A DNA stretch of 18,622 nucleotides from Paracoccaceae bacterium (GTDB taxonomy: Bacteria > Pseudomonadota > Alphaproteobacteria > Rhodobacterales > Rhodobacteraceae), in contig PXES01000044.1 in the NCBI GenBank assembly GCA_003564655.1, positions 1 to 18,622 of the forward strand, given 5' to 3'. Positions 5,647 to 14,127 of the stretch are shown one piece after another. Under the pieces are notes generated by a model. It saw only the letters and a program-made list of their open reading frames with translations. It searched no databases and was not told the DNA's origin. Numbering within the stretch: the first letter of the stretch is position 1; every line of letters begins with the position of its first letter. A program made the translations under genes and the position numbers.

Positions 5647-7569
5647 TCAGGTCGAGGGTTCGGGCTCCATCCCGCCATCGTCGTCGGACCCGCGCTTGCG
5701 GCCGCGCGTCTTGGGGATCGCCACCACCGACGGTGTGTCACTGGCCGAGCCATCCTCGTCGTCATCGCCCTTGCTGAGCGCCTCGCCCTTCATCACGCGC
5801 TTGATGTCGGGGCCGGTCAGGGTCTCGTATTCCAACAGCCCCTGCGCCAGGTTTTCCAGCTCGTCGCGATGCTCGGTCAGGATCTTCTTGGCGGTCTCAT
5901 AGCCTTCATTGACCAGATCGCGCACCTTGTCGTCGATCTGCTTCTGCGTCAGCTCGGCGTGGCTGCGCCCACCGCCATAAGTGCCCAGATAGCTCTGCTG
6001 TTCATTGGCATAATCGACATAGCCAAGCTCGTCGTCGAAGCCGAACTGCGTGACCATCGCGCGGGCGATTTTGCTGACCTGCTGTATGTCGCTGGCCGCC
6101 CCGGAGGTGACCGCATCCTCGCCGAAGATGATCTCCTCGGCCACGCGCCCGCCCATCGCCATGGCGATCTTGGACTTGTACTTGCGATAGCTGACCGACA
6201 ACTGGTCGCGCTCGGGCAGCGACAGCACCAGCCCCAGCGCACGCCCGCGCGGGATGATCGTGGCCTTGTGGATCGGGTCGTGCTCGGGGACATGCATCCC
6301 GACCACGGCGTGCCCGGCCTCGTGATACGCTGTAAGCTTCTTCTCGTCTTCGGTCATCACCATCGAGCGACGTTCCGAGCCCATCATCACCTTGTCCTTG
6401 GCGTTCTCGAAATCGTCCATGACGACGAAGCGCCGGTTCGCGCGGGCGGCCATCAGCGCCGCCTCGTTCACGAGGTTCGCCAGATCCGCGCCCGAGAAAC
6501 CGGGCGTGCCGCGCGCGATGATGCGCAAATCCACGTTGGGGCCCAGCGGCACCTTGCGGGCATGGACGCCGAGGATACGCTCGCGCCCCTTGATGTCGGG
6601 GTTGGGCACCTGCACCTGACGGTCGAAACGACCAGGGCGCAGCAGCGCGGGGTCCAGCACGTCGGGGCGGTTGGTCGCGGCGACGATGATGATGCCCTCA
6701 TTGGCCTCGAACCCGTCCATTTCCACCAGCAACTGGTTGAGCGTCTGTTCGCGCTCGTCATTGCCGCCGCCATAGCCCACGCCACGCGAGCGGCCCACCG
6801 CGTCGATCTCGTCGATAAACACGATGCAGGGCGCGTTCTTCTTCGCTTGCTCGAACATGTCGCGCACGCGGCTTGCGCCCACACCCACGAACATTTCCAC
6901 GAAATCCGAGCCCGAGATGGTGAAGAACGGCACGCCCGCCTCGCCCGCGATGGCGCGCGCCAGAAGGGTCTTACCCGTGCCCGGGGGGCCGACCAGCAGG
7001 GCGCCCTTCGGGATCTTGCCGCCCAGACGGCTGAACTTCTGCGGATTGCGCAGGAACTCGACGATTTCTTCCAGCTCGTCCTTGGCCTCGTCAATGCCCG
7101 CAACATCGTCAAAGGTCACCCGGCCATGCTTTTCGGTCAGCAGCTTGGCCTTGGCCTTGCCAAAGCCCATCGCGCCGCCGCGCCCGCCGCCCTGCATGCG
7201 GTTCATGAAATAGATCCACACCCCGATCAGCAGCAGAAAGGGCAGCCACAGCATAAGCGTGGAGAGGAAGCCCGATTGCTGTTGCGGACGCGCCTCGATC
7301 GGAACGCCGGCGTCAAGCAGGCGTTGCGTGAGGTTCGAGTCGTCCGGGCGCACGGTGGTGTATTGCTGCCCGTCACCCGCTACGAAGACGATCCGCTCGC
7401 CATCGATGGTGACGCTGTTCACATTGTTGTTTTCCACCCGCTCGATGAAGTCGGAATAGCTGACGCTGCGTGCCGAAGAGCCGTTCTGGCCCGTGCTGAA
7501 CATGTTGAACAGCATGATCATCAGCAGAAACAGGACGATCCAGAATGCGAAATTCCGCGCGTTGCCCAC
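5647..7569 (-). CDS. ftsH: ATP-dependent zinc metalloprotease FtsH
   Basis: A 640-residue inner-membrane AAA+ protease that degrades misassembled membrane proteins and selected cytoplasmic regulators as a hexamer. Two membrane segments (about 8-24 and 104-122) flank a short periplasmic domain. The AAA module shows Walker A GPPGTGKT (194-201), Walker B VFIDEID (250-256) and the second region of homology, ATNRPDVLDPALLRPGRFDR (298-317). The zinc site HEAGH is at 416-420. The C-terminus ends in a basic then acidic tail (RGRKRGSDDDGG). I chose the GTG at 7569 because GGAAGGAG lies 7 bases upstream and the protein then starts VGNARNFAF, as in relatives; the in-frame ATGs further upstream would add a non-homologous segment running back into tilS. 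It lies 71 bases after tilS, at the end of the tol-pal run. Confidence 0.97.
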   Translation of the reverse strand: MGNARNFAFWIVLFLLMIMLFNMFSTGQNGSSARSVSYSDFIERVENNNVNSVTIDGERIVFVAGDGQQYTTVRPDDSNLTQRLLDAGVPIEARPQQQSGFLSTLMLWLPFLLLIGVWIYFMNRMQGGGRGGAMGFGKAKAKLLTEKHGRVTFDDVAGIDEAKDELEEIVEFLRNPQKFSRLGGKIPKGALLVGPPGTGKTLLARAIAGEAGVPFFTISGSDFVEMFVGVGASRVRDMFEQAKKNAPCIVFIDEIDAVGRSRGVGYGGGNDEREQTLNQLLVEMDGFEANEGIIIVAATNRPDVLDPALLRPGRFDRQVQVPNPDIKGRERILGVHARKVPLGPNVDLRIIARGTPGFSGADLANLVNEAALMAARANRRFVVMDDFENAKDKVMMGSERRSMVMTEDEKKLTAYHEAGHAVVGMHVPEHDPIHKATIIPRGRALGLVLSLPERDQLSVSYRKYKSKIAMAMGGRVAEEIIFGEDAVTSGAASDIQQVSKIARAMVTQFGFDDELGYVDYANEQQSYLGTYGGGRSHAELTQKQIDDKVRDLVNEGYETAKKILTEHRDELENLAQGLLEYETLTGPDIKRVMKGEALSKGDDDEDGSASDTPSVVAIPKTRGRKRGSDDDGGMEPEPST

Positions 7570-7640
7570 AGGCGTCTCCTTCCGGTCAGGTGGCACGCGC
7601 GACATTATCGGATCGCGCGCGCATGGGTGACAAATAACGA

Positions 7641-8891
7641 TTACGGTCCAACATTCAATGCGAATACACCTGCGGGGCCTGTCGAATGCGGCGATTCCCG
7701 TGTCACCGCCTTCCATTGTTCACCGATCCCGGCCAGTGGCGCGGCAATCAGCCGCGGACCGTCCCACACGGCGGGGCTGGCCAGCAGCGACCGGCGCGGC
7801 AGCAGCCATCCGGTGCGGTCGGGGCATTGCGCCAGGCCCGATGCCCCCAGCGCACGGATTTCGAGGCCGCAGGCCGCGCGGGCGGCCGGCGCGGTGATGC
7901 TCCAGCGCTGGTCCCAGAGGCTGCCGAGGGGCGCGCGCAGATCGGCCACGGCCTGCGCCTCGCGGGTGATGCGCAGTTCACCCCGCGCGCGGGTCAGCAG
8001 GCAGCCATGCAGCGTCGCCACCGGGGCATTCAGCGCGGCGTGAAGCGCGCGCAGTCGCGGGCGGTAGGGGGTCGAGGCAATCATGCAGAGCGCGCGCGCC
8101 ACCAGCCGGTCGCGAGTCTCGAGCGGCAGCGCGTCAAGCTCGCCCGCGTCGAACACGATATCGCCATGCTCGGCGCGCATGAGCGCCTGCGCGGCGTCAT
8201 CGGCGGCGGCGTCCAGTACGGCCCGCGCGGCCTGCATCTGCGCCGCGGTCTGCGCCAGGCGTTCGGGCGTCAGCCCCAGCCCTGCCAGATCGGCCAGCAT
8301 CTGCCGCGCGCGGATGCGGTCGTAGCCGGGGTCGTCGTTGCTGGGGTCTTCGGTCCAACGCACCCCATGCGCGCGCAGCCAGTCGCGCAACTCGGCGCGG
8401 GCATGGCCCAGAAGGGGACGCAGCCAGACCATGCCCTGCGCGCGGCTGTGCGCGGCCATCGCCGCAAGCCCGTCCACACCCGACCCGCGTGCGAGCCGCA
8501 TCAGCACTGTCTCGGCCTGATCGTCCTGCGTATGGCCCAGAACCACGGCATCCAGCCCGTTGCGGCGCGCCCAGTCGGCCAGCAGTTCGCGCCGGGCGGT
8601 GCGCGCAGCGGCCTGAAGATTGCCCTGCCCGTCCCAGCCGCGCCAGTCGAGCACGTCATGCGCAAGCCCCAGCTCCGCCGCAGCTTGGGCGACCGCTGCG
8701 GCCTCGTCACCCGATCCGGGGCGCAGGTGGTGATCCACTGTCGCCACGGCCAGCCGGTCGGGAGGCACCACCCCCGCCGCCAGATGCAAAAGCGCCATCG
8801 AGTCGCCACCGCCCGAGACGGCCAGTCCCAGCCGCGCGCCGTCCGGGCAGAGCGCGGCAAGCGCCCCCGCGAACCGCGCCGCGACTGTCAC
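7641..8891 (-). CDS. tilS: tRNA(Ile)-lysidine synthetase TilS
   Basis: A 416-residue enzyme that uses ATP and lysine to convert the C34 wobble base of the CAU-anticodon tRNA-Ile into lysidine, allowing AUA decoding; it is essential in most bacteria and cytoplasmic. The N-terminal PP-loop SGGGDS is at 26-31. It is followed by TVDHHLRPGS (51-60) and the GHTQDDQAETVLMRLARGSG block, and then by the C-terminal tRNA-binding region with WLLPRRS near the end. Length fits alphaproteobacterial TilS. The ATG overlaps the ybgF TGA by four bases (ATGA), so it is translated from the tol-pal-ybgF transcript. A 71-base gap with the ftsH ribosome site follows. Confidence 0.95.
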   Translation of the reverse strand: MTVAARFAGALAALCPDGARLGLAVSGGGDSMALLHLAAGVVPPDRLAVATVDHHLRPGSGDEAAAVAQAAAELGLAHDVLDWRGWDGQGNLQAAARTARRELLADWARRNGLDAVVLGHTQDDQAETVLMRLARGSGVDGLAAMAAHSRAQGMVWLRPLLGHARAELRDWLRAHGVRWTEDPSNDDPGYDRIRARQMLADLAGLGLTPERLAQTAAQMQAARAVLDAAADDAAQALMRAEHGDIVFDAGELDALPLETRDRLVARALCMIASTPYRPRLRALHAALNAPVATLHGCLLTRARGELRITREAQAVADLRAPLGSLWDQRWSITAPAARAACGLEIRALGASGLAQCPDRTGWLLPRRSLLASPAVWDGPRLIAAPLAGIGEQWKAVTRESPHSTGPAGVFALNVGP

Positions 8892-9667
8892 GGGCAGTCA
8901 AGACGCGCGCGCGCCTCATCGGCCTGCGCGGTCTCGGCGCTGTCGGGGAAGCGCTCGCGCAATTCGTCGAACATCACGCAGGCTTCGTCGCGCTGATCCA
9001 GGCGGCCGAGCGACTCGCCCAGCGCCAGCAGCGCCCCGGGGGCGGACGCGCCCTCGGTGTCTGCGAGATAGAGGTTGAGAAAGGCGCGCGCGGCCTCGGA
9101 TTCGGCGCCGCGGGCGCGGTGCGCCTCGGCCAGCAGGCGGGTCGCGTCGGCCGAGAGCGGGCTGCCCGGGTAGAGGTCGAGGAATTGCGCCAGCGCCTCG
9201 GCCGCCGCGTCATACTGACCATCCTCGGCGAGGGCGCGACCCTCATCGAACGCCGCCTGTTCACCCGCCGCAAGCTCGGGCTGGGGCGCGCTGTCGGGCT
9301 CGGCACCGCCCAGTGGCCGGGCGGGTGCCAGTTCGGAGGTGTCGCCCCCTTCCAGCTCGGTCAGGCGAAACTCCAGATCGCCCAGCCGGTTCGAGGCCTC
9401 GTCAATCGCGCGGCGGATGCGGAATTCCAGCTCTTCGGTGCGCCCGGTCAACCGGGCGAGTTCCTCGCGGATCCGCTCGACACGGTCGATCAGGCTGCCA
9501 TCGAAGCCCGGCTGCTCGGCCGCCTCGCCCGAGGACAGCTCCCGCGCAAGGGTCGCCACCTCGGCGCTCAGCGCCGAAAGCTCCGAGCGCAACTCGGCCA
9601 CGGTATCGGCCTGCGCGGGCACGGCCAGCAGTGCCACGCCGAAGGCCAGCGCGCGCAGGCCCCGCAT
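8888..9667 (-). CDS. ybgF: Tol-Pal system protein YbgF (CpoB)
   Basis: A 259-residue periplasmic protein. Residues 1-20 are a signal peptide ending PAQA. A coiled coil spans about 22-110 (LRSELSALSAEVATLAREL and LTGRTEELEFRIRRAIDEA), the trimerisation region of YbgF. Residues about 137-255 are tetratricopeptide-like repeats with FDEGRALAEDGQYDAAAEAL, YPGSPLSADATRLLAEAH and FPDSAETAQADEA. In E. coli this protein modulates TolA and coordinates peptidoglycan synthesis with outer-membrane constriction. The start overlaps the pal stop by one base (TGATG) and the stop overlaps the tilS start. A second name in use is cpoB. The only cysteines are near the C-terminus. Confidence 0.92.
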   Translation of the reverse strand: MRGLRALAFGVALLAVPAQADTVAELRSELSALSAEVATLARELSSGEAAEQPGFDGSLIDRVERIREELARLTGRTEELEFRIRRAIDEASNRLGDLEFRLTELEGGDTSELAPARPLGGAEPDSAPQPELAAGEQAAFDEGRALAEDGQYDAAAEALAQFLDLYPGSPLSADATRLLAEAHRARGAESEAARAFLNLYLADTEGASAPGALLALGESLGRLDQRDEACVMFDELRERFPDSAETAQADEARARLDCP

Positions 9668-10200
9668 CAGCTGGTCCGCCCGCGCGAGACCACGGTGACT
9701 GCGCGGCGGTTAACATCCCAGCAGCGCTGTTCGGGGCAGGCCTCGACCGGACGGTCCTTGCCGAAGCTGACGGTGCGCAGCCGGTCGGCGCGGATACCTT
9801 GCGAGATCAGGTACTGCATGGCCGCATTCGCCCGCAGCTCGCCAAGCGCGACGTTGTATTCGCGGGTGCCGCGCTCATCGGCGTGGCCTTCGATGACTAT
9901 GGAGAATTGCGGATTGGCCGTCAGCCAGCGCGCCTGTGCGTTCAGTGTCGCGCGGCCTTCCTCGCTCAGCGAGGAACTGTCGGTGGTGAAGAACACCCGG
10001 TCACCGATGCGCTGCTGGAAATGCGCAATCGAGTTGGGGTCGTTCGGGTCGCCCAGCGACCCGGACTGGATGCCGCCATCATGCATGCCGCCGAAGCCAT
10101 CGGCACCACCGCCGCCGAAGGTGCCCCCGCCGCGGGGATTGTTGCAGGCCGCCAGCGCCAGCGCGGCGACGACCAGAAGCGTCTTGGAGAAGAGTGTCAT
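9667..10200 (-). CDS. pal: Peptidoglycan-associated lipoprotein Pal
   Basis: A 177-residue outer-membrane lipoprotein. The signal peptide ends in the lipobox LAAC with lipidated Cys19; the following Asn fits outer-membrane sorting. A Gly-rich linker covers about 22-45. The OmpA-like peptidoglycan-binding domain follows, with FFTTDSSSLSEEG and the ligand motif GHADERGTREYNVALGELRA. The two cysteines in EACPEQRCW could form a disulfide. Pal ties the outer membrane to peptidoglycan and binds TolB. The gene starts 45 bases after tolB with an AAGGGA ribosome site and overlaps ybgF by one base. Confidence 0.96.
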   Translation of the reverse strand: MTLFSKTLLVVAALALAACNNPRGGGTFGGGGADGFGGMHDGGIQSGSLGDPNDPNSIAHFQQRIGDRVFFTTDSSSLSEEGRATLNAQARWLTANPQFSIVIEGHADERGTREYNVALGELRANAAMQYLISQGIRADRLRTVSFGKDRPVEACPEQRCWDVNRRAVTVVSRGRTS

Positions 10201-10245
10201 GTCAGTCTGTCCCTTGAGAGATGTGTTGAGAAGTCTTGGATTTGA

Positions 10246-11559
10246 TCAGGGCAGAAGCGGCCCCCAGGCCGGGTCCGAAGCCGGTCCCGGCGTGGGCACG
10301 CGCCGCAGGTTTCGCCCGGAGATATCGACGGAGTAGAGAGCCGGGTCACCGCCCTGCGCCTCGCGCGTGAACATGATGACGCGGCCATTTGGGGCCCAGG
10401 TCGGGCCTTCGTCAAGGAACGAGGCCGTGAGCAGGCGTTCCTCGGACCCGTCGGTGCGCATCACCCCGATATGGAAGCGCCCGGCATGAGATTTGGTAAA
10501 GGCGATCAGGTCGCCGCGCGGCGACCAGACCGGGGTGCCGTAACGCCCTTGACCGAAGCTGATGCGCCGCGCCTCGCCGCCCGTGGCGGGCATGACATAG
10601 ATCTGCGAGGTGCCCGAGCGGTCGGACTCGAAGGTGATGTTGCGGCCATCGGGCGAGAAGCTGGGCGAGGTGGCGATCGAGGACGACGAGGTCAACTGCT
10701 GCATCTGCCCCGACCCGAGGTTGAGCCGGAAAAGGTCGGTATTGCCCCCGCGCGCGGCCGAGAACACCAGCGACTGCCCGTCCGGCGAGAAGCGCGGCGA
10801 AAAGGTCATCGCGCCGGGGATGTCGCCGACAAGCTGGCGCTGGCCGGTGGCGAGATTCATCAGCGCGATGCGCGGGGCGCCCGTCTCGTAGGTGGTGTAG
10901 ACGGCGCGCTCGCCGCCCGGGGCCACGCGCGGGGCGATGACCAGCGCCCGCCCGTCGGTCAGCATCTGCACGTTCTCGCCATCCTGATCCATGATCGCCA
11001 GCCGCTTGGTGCGGTTGCCGCGCGGCCCGCTTTCGCTGACGAACACCACGCGGCTGTCGAAATAGCCCTCCTCGCCGGTGATGCGGCTATAGACGGCGTC
11101 CGAGACCTTGTGCGCCATGCGCCGCCAGCTGTCGGTCGACCCCGCGAACTGCATCCCCTGCCCCATCTGCTGGCCCGACAGCACGTCGAACAGCCGGAAC
11201 TTGACCGTCATGCGGTTGCCCGAGACCTCGACCGCGCCAGTGATCAGCGCCTGCACGTTGATCGCGCGCCAGTCGCTGAAACTGACAGAGGCGTCGAAAC
11301 TCGACACCCGCGCGATATGCGCGTCGCGCGGCACCTCGCGGAAGAGGCCCGTATTCGTCAGGTTCGCCGCGACCACGCGGGCCAGCGCGTCGGAATACTG
11401 TGCGCCGGCGCTGTTTTCCGGCACGAAGGCGGGCATGGCGAAGGGCATGGGCTCGATCACCCCTTCGGTGATCTGCAGCCGCAGGGGCTGGGCGTGGGCG
11501 GGCGCAAGCGGGGCGAGAAGCGCCACCAGCGCGGACAATAGCAGGAAAAGCCGGGTCAT
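10246..11559 (-). CDS. tolB: Tol-Pal system translocation protein TolB
   Basis: A 437-residue periplasmic protein with a signal peptide at 1-23 (APAHA, then QPLRLQITEG). The N-terminal domain covers about 24-165. The C-terminal six-bladed beta-propeller shows repeated blade motifs: VFVSESG, RAVYTTYETG, FSPRFSPDGQSLVFSAARGG, SPSFSPDGRNITFESDRSG, TPVWSPRGDLIAFTK and GPTWAPNGRVIMFTRE. It switches between binding Pal and TolA. The ATG overlaps the tolA stop (ATGA), and pal follows after 45 bases. Length and order match the family. Confidence 0.96.
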   Translation of the reverse strand: MTRLFLLLSALVALLAPLAPAHAQPLRLQITEGVIEPMPFAMPAFVPENSAGAQYSDALARVVAANLTNTGLFREVPRDAHIARVSSFDASVSFSDWRAINVQALITGAVEVSGNRMTVKFRLFDVLSGQQMGQGMQFAGSTDSWRRMAHKVSDAVYSRITGEEGYFDSRVVFVSESGPRGNRTKRLAIMDQDGENVQMLTDGRALVIAPRVAPGGERAVYTTYETGAPRIALMNLATGQRQLVGDIPGAMTFSPRFSPDGQSLVFSAARGGNTDLFRLNLGSGQMQQLTSSSSIATSPSFSPDGRNITFESDRSGTSQIYVMPATGGEARRISFGQGRYGTPVWSPRGDLIAFTKSHAGRFHIGVMRTDGSEERLLTASFLDEGPTWAPNGRVIMFTREAQGGDPALYSVDISGRNLRRVPTPGPASDPAWGPLLP

Positions 11560-12809
11560 CTGAGCCTCATGCCTTCGGGGTTGAACGTGATTTCGATATC
11601 GCGCCAGGCGTCGTATTTCTCGGGCGGCAGGCCGTAGCCGTCACCCTCGCAGCGGATGATCGCGCGGCGCGCGGCGTCGAACGCCTGCTGGATGGCCGTC
11701 TCGGTCCCGCCCGAGGCTGCGACGATGCGGATCGAGCCCTGCTCGTGCCGGGCGGCGGGGGGCATCGAGAAGCCGACCGTGACCGTGACCTGCTGCGCAT
11801 CGGTCGAGAGCACGCCGACATTCCAGCATTGCTGGATCGCAAGCCGCAGCGCGTCAGCCTCGGACGACGACAGCGCCGCCGACGCCGAGGGGGTCGAGCC
11901 GCTGCCGAATTCCTGCGCCAGCGTGTCGGCCAGCGCATCGGCCAGCGCCTGTTCGATGGCGTCGCTGGGAGGCGTGGCGGGTTCGGGGTCCGGCTCGCGC
12001 GCCTGCACAGTCTCGCGCGGGGCCTCTGCCGGGGTTTCGGTGGCCGTCTCGGTGGCCGTCTCGGTGGCGGGCGGCGGGGTGGGCCGTTCGGGCCGGGTGC
12101 GCGGGCGCTGGCTGATATTGGGCGCGGCGGCGGCGCGCTCGGTGGGCGCGTCGTCGGTCTCGGTCGCCTCGGTCACGATCTCGGTGGTGGCCTCGGGCGG
12201 CGCGGTCTCGGCCTGCTCGGGCTCGACCACGGGCGCTTCCTCGGCAGGCTCTTCGGGCTGCGCGGGGGGCTGGGCGGCCAGATCGATCTGCGCGCTGTCA
12301 GGCGGCGCCTCGGAGGGGGTGGGCGCGACCCGGTCCACCGGGCGCGGACGCGGGCGGCTGCTCGCCCCCGGCGTGGGCGCGGGCGAGAAGATCCCCCCGG
12401 TCGAGGGGGCCTCGGGTGCGGGGGCCTCGGGCTCGGGCTGCGGCTCTGGCTCGGGCGCGGGCGCAGGCTGCACGGGCTCGGGTTCGGGCGCAGGCGCGGG
12501 CTCCGGGTCCGGCGCGGGGGCGGCGGGCTCGGGGTCCGGGCGCACGGGCTCGGGGGCGGCGATTTCGGGCTCTGGCGCGGGTTCCGGGTCCGGCGCGGGC
12601 GGCGCGGGAACGGGCGCGCCGGGGCTCGAGAGCGCGGCGAATTCCTCGGCCGAGATCAGCGACACATCGCTGACCGGCACGCGCGGCACCGCGTCGGGAG
12701 CCTGGAACAGGTCAAAAACCATGACCCACACGATCAGGCCAATATGCGCCAGCCCCGAGACCTTTTGTCCCGTGTCCATCCGTGACCAGAGATCGCCGGC
12801 GCGTGCCAT
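11556..12809 (-). CDS. tolA: Cell envelope integrity protein TolA
   Basis: A 417-residue inner-membrane protein linking TolQR to the outer-membrane partners. One N-terminal membrane anchor lies at about 18-36 (GLAHIGLIVWVMVFDLF). A long Pro/Glu/Ala-rich spacer (about 65-300) replaces the lysine-rich helix seen in E. coli. It holds many P-E-P steps and a short ATET repeat. The globular C-terminal domain (about 320-417) has AIQQCWNVGV, VTVTVGFSM and a second cysteine in IIRCEGDGYG, typical of TolA domain III. The ATG at 12809 is my choice; a TTG at 12836 and an ATG at 12779 are also possible, and the start is not certain. The stop overlaps tolB. The Gly/Ser-rich frames on the opposite strand are shadows of the spacer. 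Confidence 0.92.
   Translation of the reverse strand: MARAGDLWSRMDTGQKVSGLAHIGLIVWVMVFDLFQAPDAVPRVPVSDVSLISAEEFAALSSPGAPVPAPPAPDPEPAPEPEIAAPEPVRPDPEPAAPAPDPEPAPAPEPEPVQPAPAPEPEPQPEPEAPAPEAPSTGGIFSPAPTPGASSRPRPRPVDRVAPTPSEAPPDSAQIDLAAQPPAQPEEPAEEAPVVEPEQAETAPPEATTEIVTEATETDDAPTERAAAAPNISQRPRTRPERPTPPPATETATETATETPAEAPRETVQAREPDPEPATPPSDAIEQALADALADTLAQEFGSGSTPSASAALSSSEADALRLAIQQCWNVGVLSTDAQQVTVTVGFSMPPAARHEQGSIRIVAASGGTETAIQQAFDAARRAIIRCEGDGYGLPPEKYDAWRDIEITFNPEGMRLR
12037..12072. repeat. Three tandem 12-bp units in tolA
   Basis: The plus-strand unit tcggtggccgtc is repeated exactly at 12037-12048 and 12049-12060, with a third copy at 12061-12072 that matches at 10 of 12 bases. It encodes a repeated Ala-Thr-Glu-Thr stretch in the TolA spacer. 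Unit length is a multiple of three, so copy-number change keeps the frame and alters spacer length. Confidence 0.75.
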
Positions 12810-12840
12810 ACCTTGATTGCTGCCCCTGTCCCACAACTCT

Positions 12841-13311
12841 TCAGTTTGCGGCTCCGTCGAAACGCGGCCCGTCCTGATCGGTCACCAGACCGATATTGTT
12901 GAACCCGCCCGAGTTCAGCGCCCCCATCCCCTGCACCACGCGCTCGTAAGGGATGGCGCCATCGGCGCGCAGGAAAACCCTGTTGTCACTTCGCTCGGCG
13001 GCGATGGCGCGCAGCTGCGGGATCAGCTGGCTGGGATCGACCTCGGAGGTCATGATCATCACTGTCCCGTCGGCGGTCAGCGTGATCGAGAGCGGCTCTT
13101 CCTGCTCGGCGGGCAGCGCGCCGGCCGAGGTGCGCGGAAGCTCGATCGGCACACCCACGGTCAGCATGGGGGCCGCAACCATGAAGATGATCAGGAGCAC
13201 CAGCATCACATCGACGAATGGCGTGACGTTGATTTCCGACATGCGCGCCGCCCCGCCGCGCCGCCTGCGCCGCCCCGTGCCGCCGCCCTTCTTGACGAAC
13301 TGCGCGCCCAT
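12841..13311 (-). CDS. tolR: Tol-Pal system protein TolR
   Basis: A 156-residue ExbD/TolR-family inner-membrane protein. A basic N-terminus (RRRRRGGAAR) precedes the conserved SEINVTPFVDVMLVLLIIFM, with Asp34 in the single membrane helix corresponding to the proton-path aspartate of TolR. The periplasmic domain (about 55-150) shows VPIELPRTSAG and LRADGAIPYERVVQGMGAL. It forms the proton-driven motor with TolQ. The ATG overlaps the tolQ stop by one base (TGATG), and the stop lies 31 bases before the chosen tolA start. Confidence 0.96.
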   Translation of the reverse strand: MGAQFVKKGGGTGRRRRRGGAARMSEINVTPFVDVMLVLLIIFMVAAPMLTVGVPIELPRTSAGALPAEQEEPLSITLTADGTVMIMTSEVDPSQLIPQLRAIAAERSDNRVFLRADGAIPYERVVQGMGALNSGGFNNIGLVTDQDGPRFDGAAN

Positions 13312-14009
13312 CAGGCCGCATCCAGTTGACGCGAGAGGATGGTGTTGAACTCGTCGGCAAAGCCCTCGAAGCCCGAGATGATCGCGTCGCTGTCATCGGT
13401 GAGCTTGTTGTAGAAGATCGTCGCGGGGATGGCGGCCAGCAGCCCCAGCCCGGTGGCCAGCAGCGCCTCGGCGATGCCGGGGGCCACGACCGCAAGGTTG
13501 GTGGATTGCGCCAGCGCGATTTCCTCGAAGGCGTGCTTGATGCCCCAAACGGTGCCGAACAGCCCGATGAAGGGCGAGGCCGAGCCGACCGAGGCGAGGA
13601 AGGTCAGCCCCGAGGTCAGGCCTTGCGATTCCTTGGTGATGGCGACATCCATGCTGCGGTCGATGCGCGCCACGGCACCCGGGATCAGCGCCCCGTCTGG
13701 CCGGTGCGAGCGCCTCCACTCGGTCATGCCGGCCGCGAACACCCGCTCGGGCGAGGTGGCGGGCGCGGGGCCGATCTGGTCATACAACTCGTCCAGAGGC
13801 TCGCCCGACCAGAAGGCGGCCTCGAACGCCTCGGCCTCGGCGCGGGCGCGGCGATAGACGAGGTGTTTCTGGATGATGATCGCCCATGACCAGAACGAGG
13901 CCACGATCAGGATGATCATGACCAGTTGCACGGTCAGGGTCGCGCGCGCGAAAAGCGCCAGCAGCGAGAAGTCAATCTCCTGCGTCGTCGTCAGGGTTGT
14001 GGGGTCCAT
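13311..14009 (-). CDS. tolQ: Tol-Pal system protein TolQ (MotA/TolQ/ExbB proton channel)
   Basis: A 232-residue inner-membrane protein with three membrane segments: LVMIILIVASFWSWAIII near residue 35, GLTFLASVGSASPFIGLFGTV near 140, and VAPGIAEALLATGLGLLAAI near 175. The conserved GLFGTVWGIKHAF turn is characteristic. It builds the proton channel that energises TolA. I chose the ATG at 14009, giving the normal family length and the start MDPTTL; the frame extends 61 codons upstream but that stretch is Arg/Ser-rich and spans a leader hairpin. It heads the tol run, 118 bases after ybgC. Confidence 0.96.
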   Translation of the reverse strand: MDPTTLTTTQEIDFSLLALFARATLTVQLVMIILIVASFWSWAIIIQKHLVYRRARAEAEAFEAAFWSGEPLDELYDQIGPAPATSPERVFAAGMTEWRRSHRPDGALIPGAVARIDRSMDVAITKESQGLTSGLTFLASVGSASPFIGLFGTVWGIKHAFEEIALAQSTNLAVVAPGIAEALLATGLGLLAAIPATIFYNKLTDDSDAIISGFEGFADEFNTILSRQLDAA

Positions 14010-14035
14010 GGTCGGGCGTGGTCCTGCTCTGCTCG

Positions 14036-14079
14036 TGCTCTCGGAAATGCCGCGTCTGCGTCGGCTTTGAGCGAGAGCA
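14036..14079 (-). promoter_or_regulatory. Stem-loop in the tolQ 5' leader
   Basis: TGCTCTCG (14036-14043) and CGAGAGCA (14072-14079) are exact reverse complements. Inside them gccg (14049-14052) pairs with cggc (14062-14065), next to aaa/ttt. It lies between the ybgC stop (14128) and the tolQ start (14009), so the minus-strand RNA would carry it 26 bases before the tolQ ATG. No U-tract follows. It could be a leader, attenuator or processing structure. Confidence 0.45.
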
Positions 14080-14127
14080 TACAGCAAGACAAGCGCCGGA
14101 CCAACACAAGCGCGTGACGGAATTGAC

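Noticed and set aside
5593..8043. 816-codon plus-strand frame opposite ftsH
   Set aside because: The minus strand here carries unmistakable FtsH motifs; the opposite frame is His/Ala/Arg-rich shadow.
8489..10336. 615-codon plus-strand frame opposite tilS, ybgF and pal
   Set aside because: Crosses several clearly real minus-strand genes and shows no motifs.
11656..12816. Gly/Ser-rich plus-strand frame opposite tolA, resembling a repeat or silk-like protein
   Set aside because: The Gly/Ser repeats are the complement of the Pro/Glu-rich TolA spacer; no ribosome site or signal supports it.
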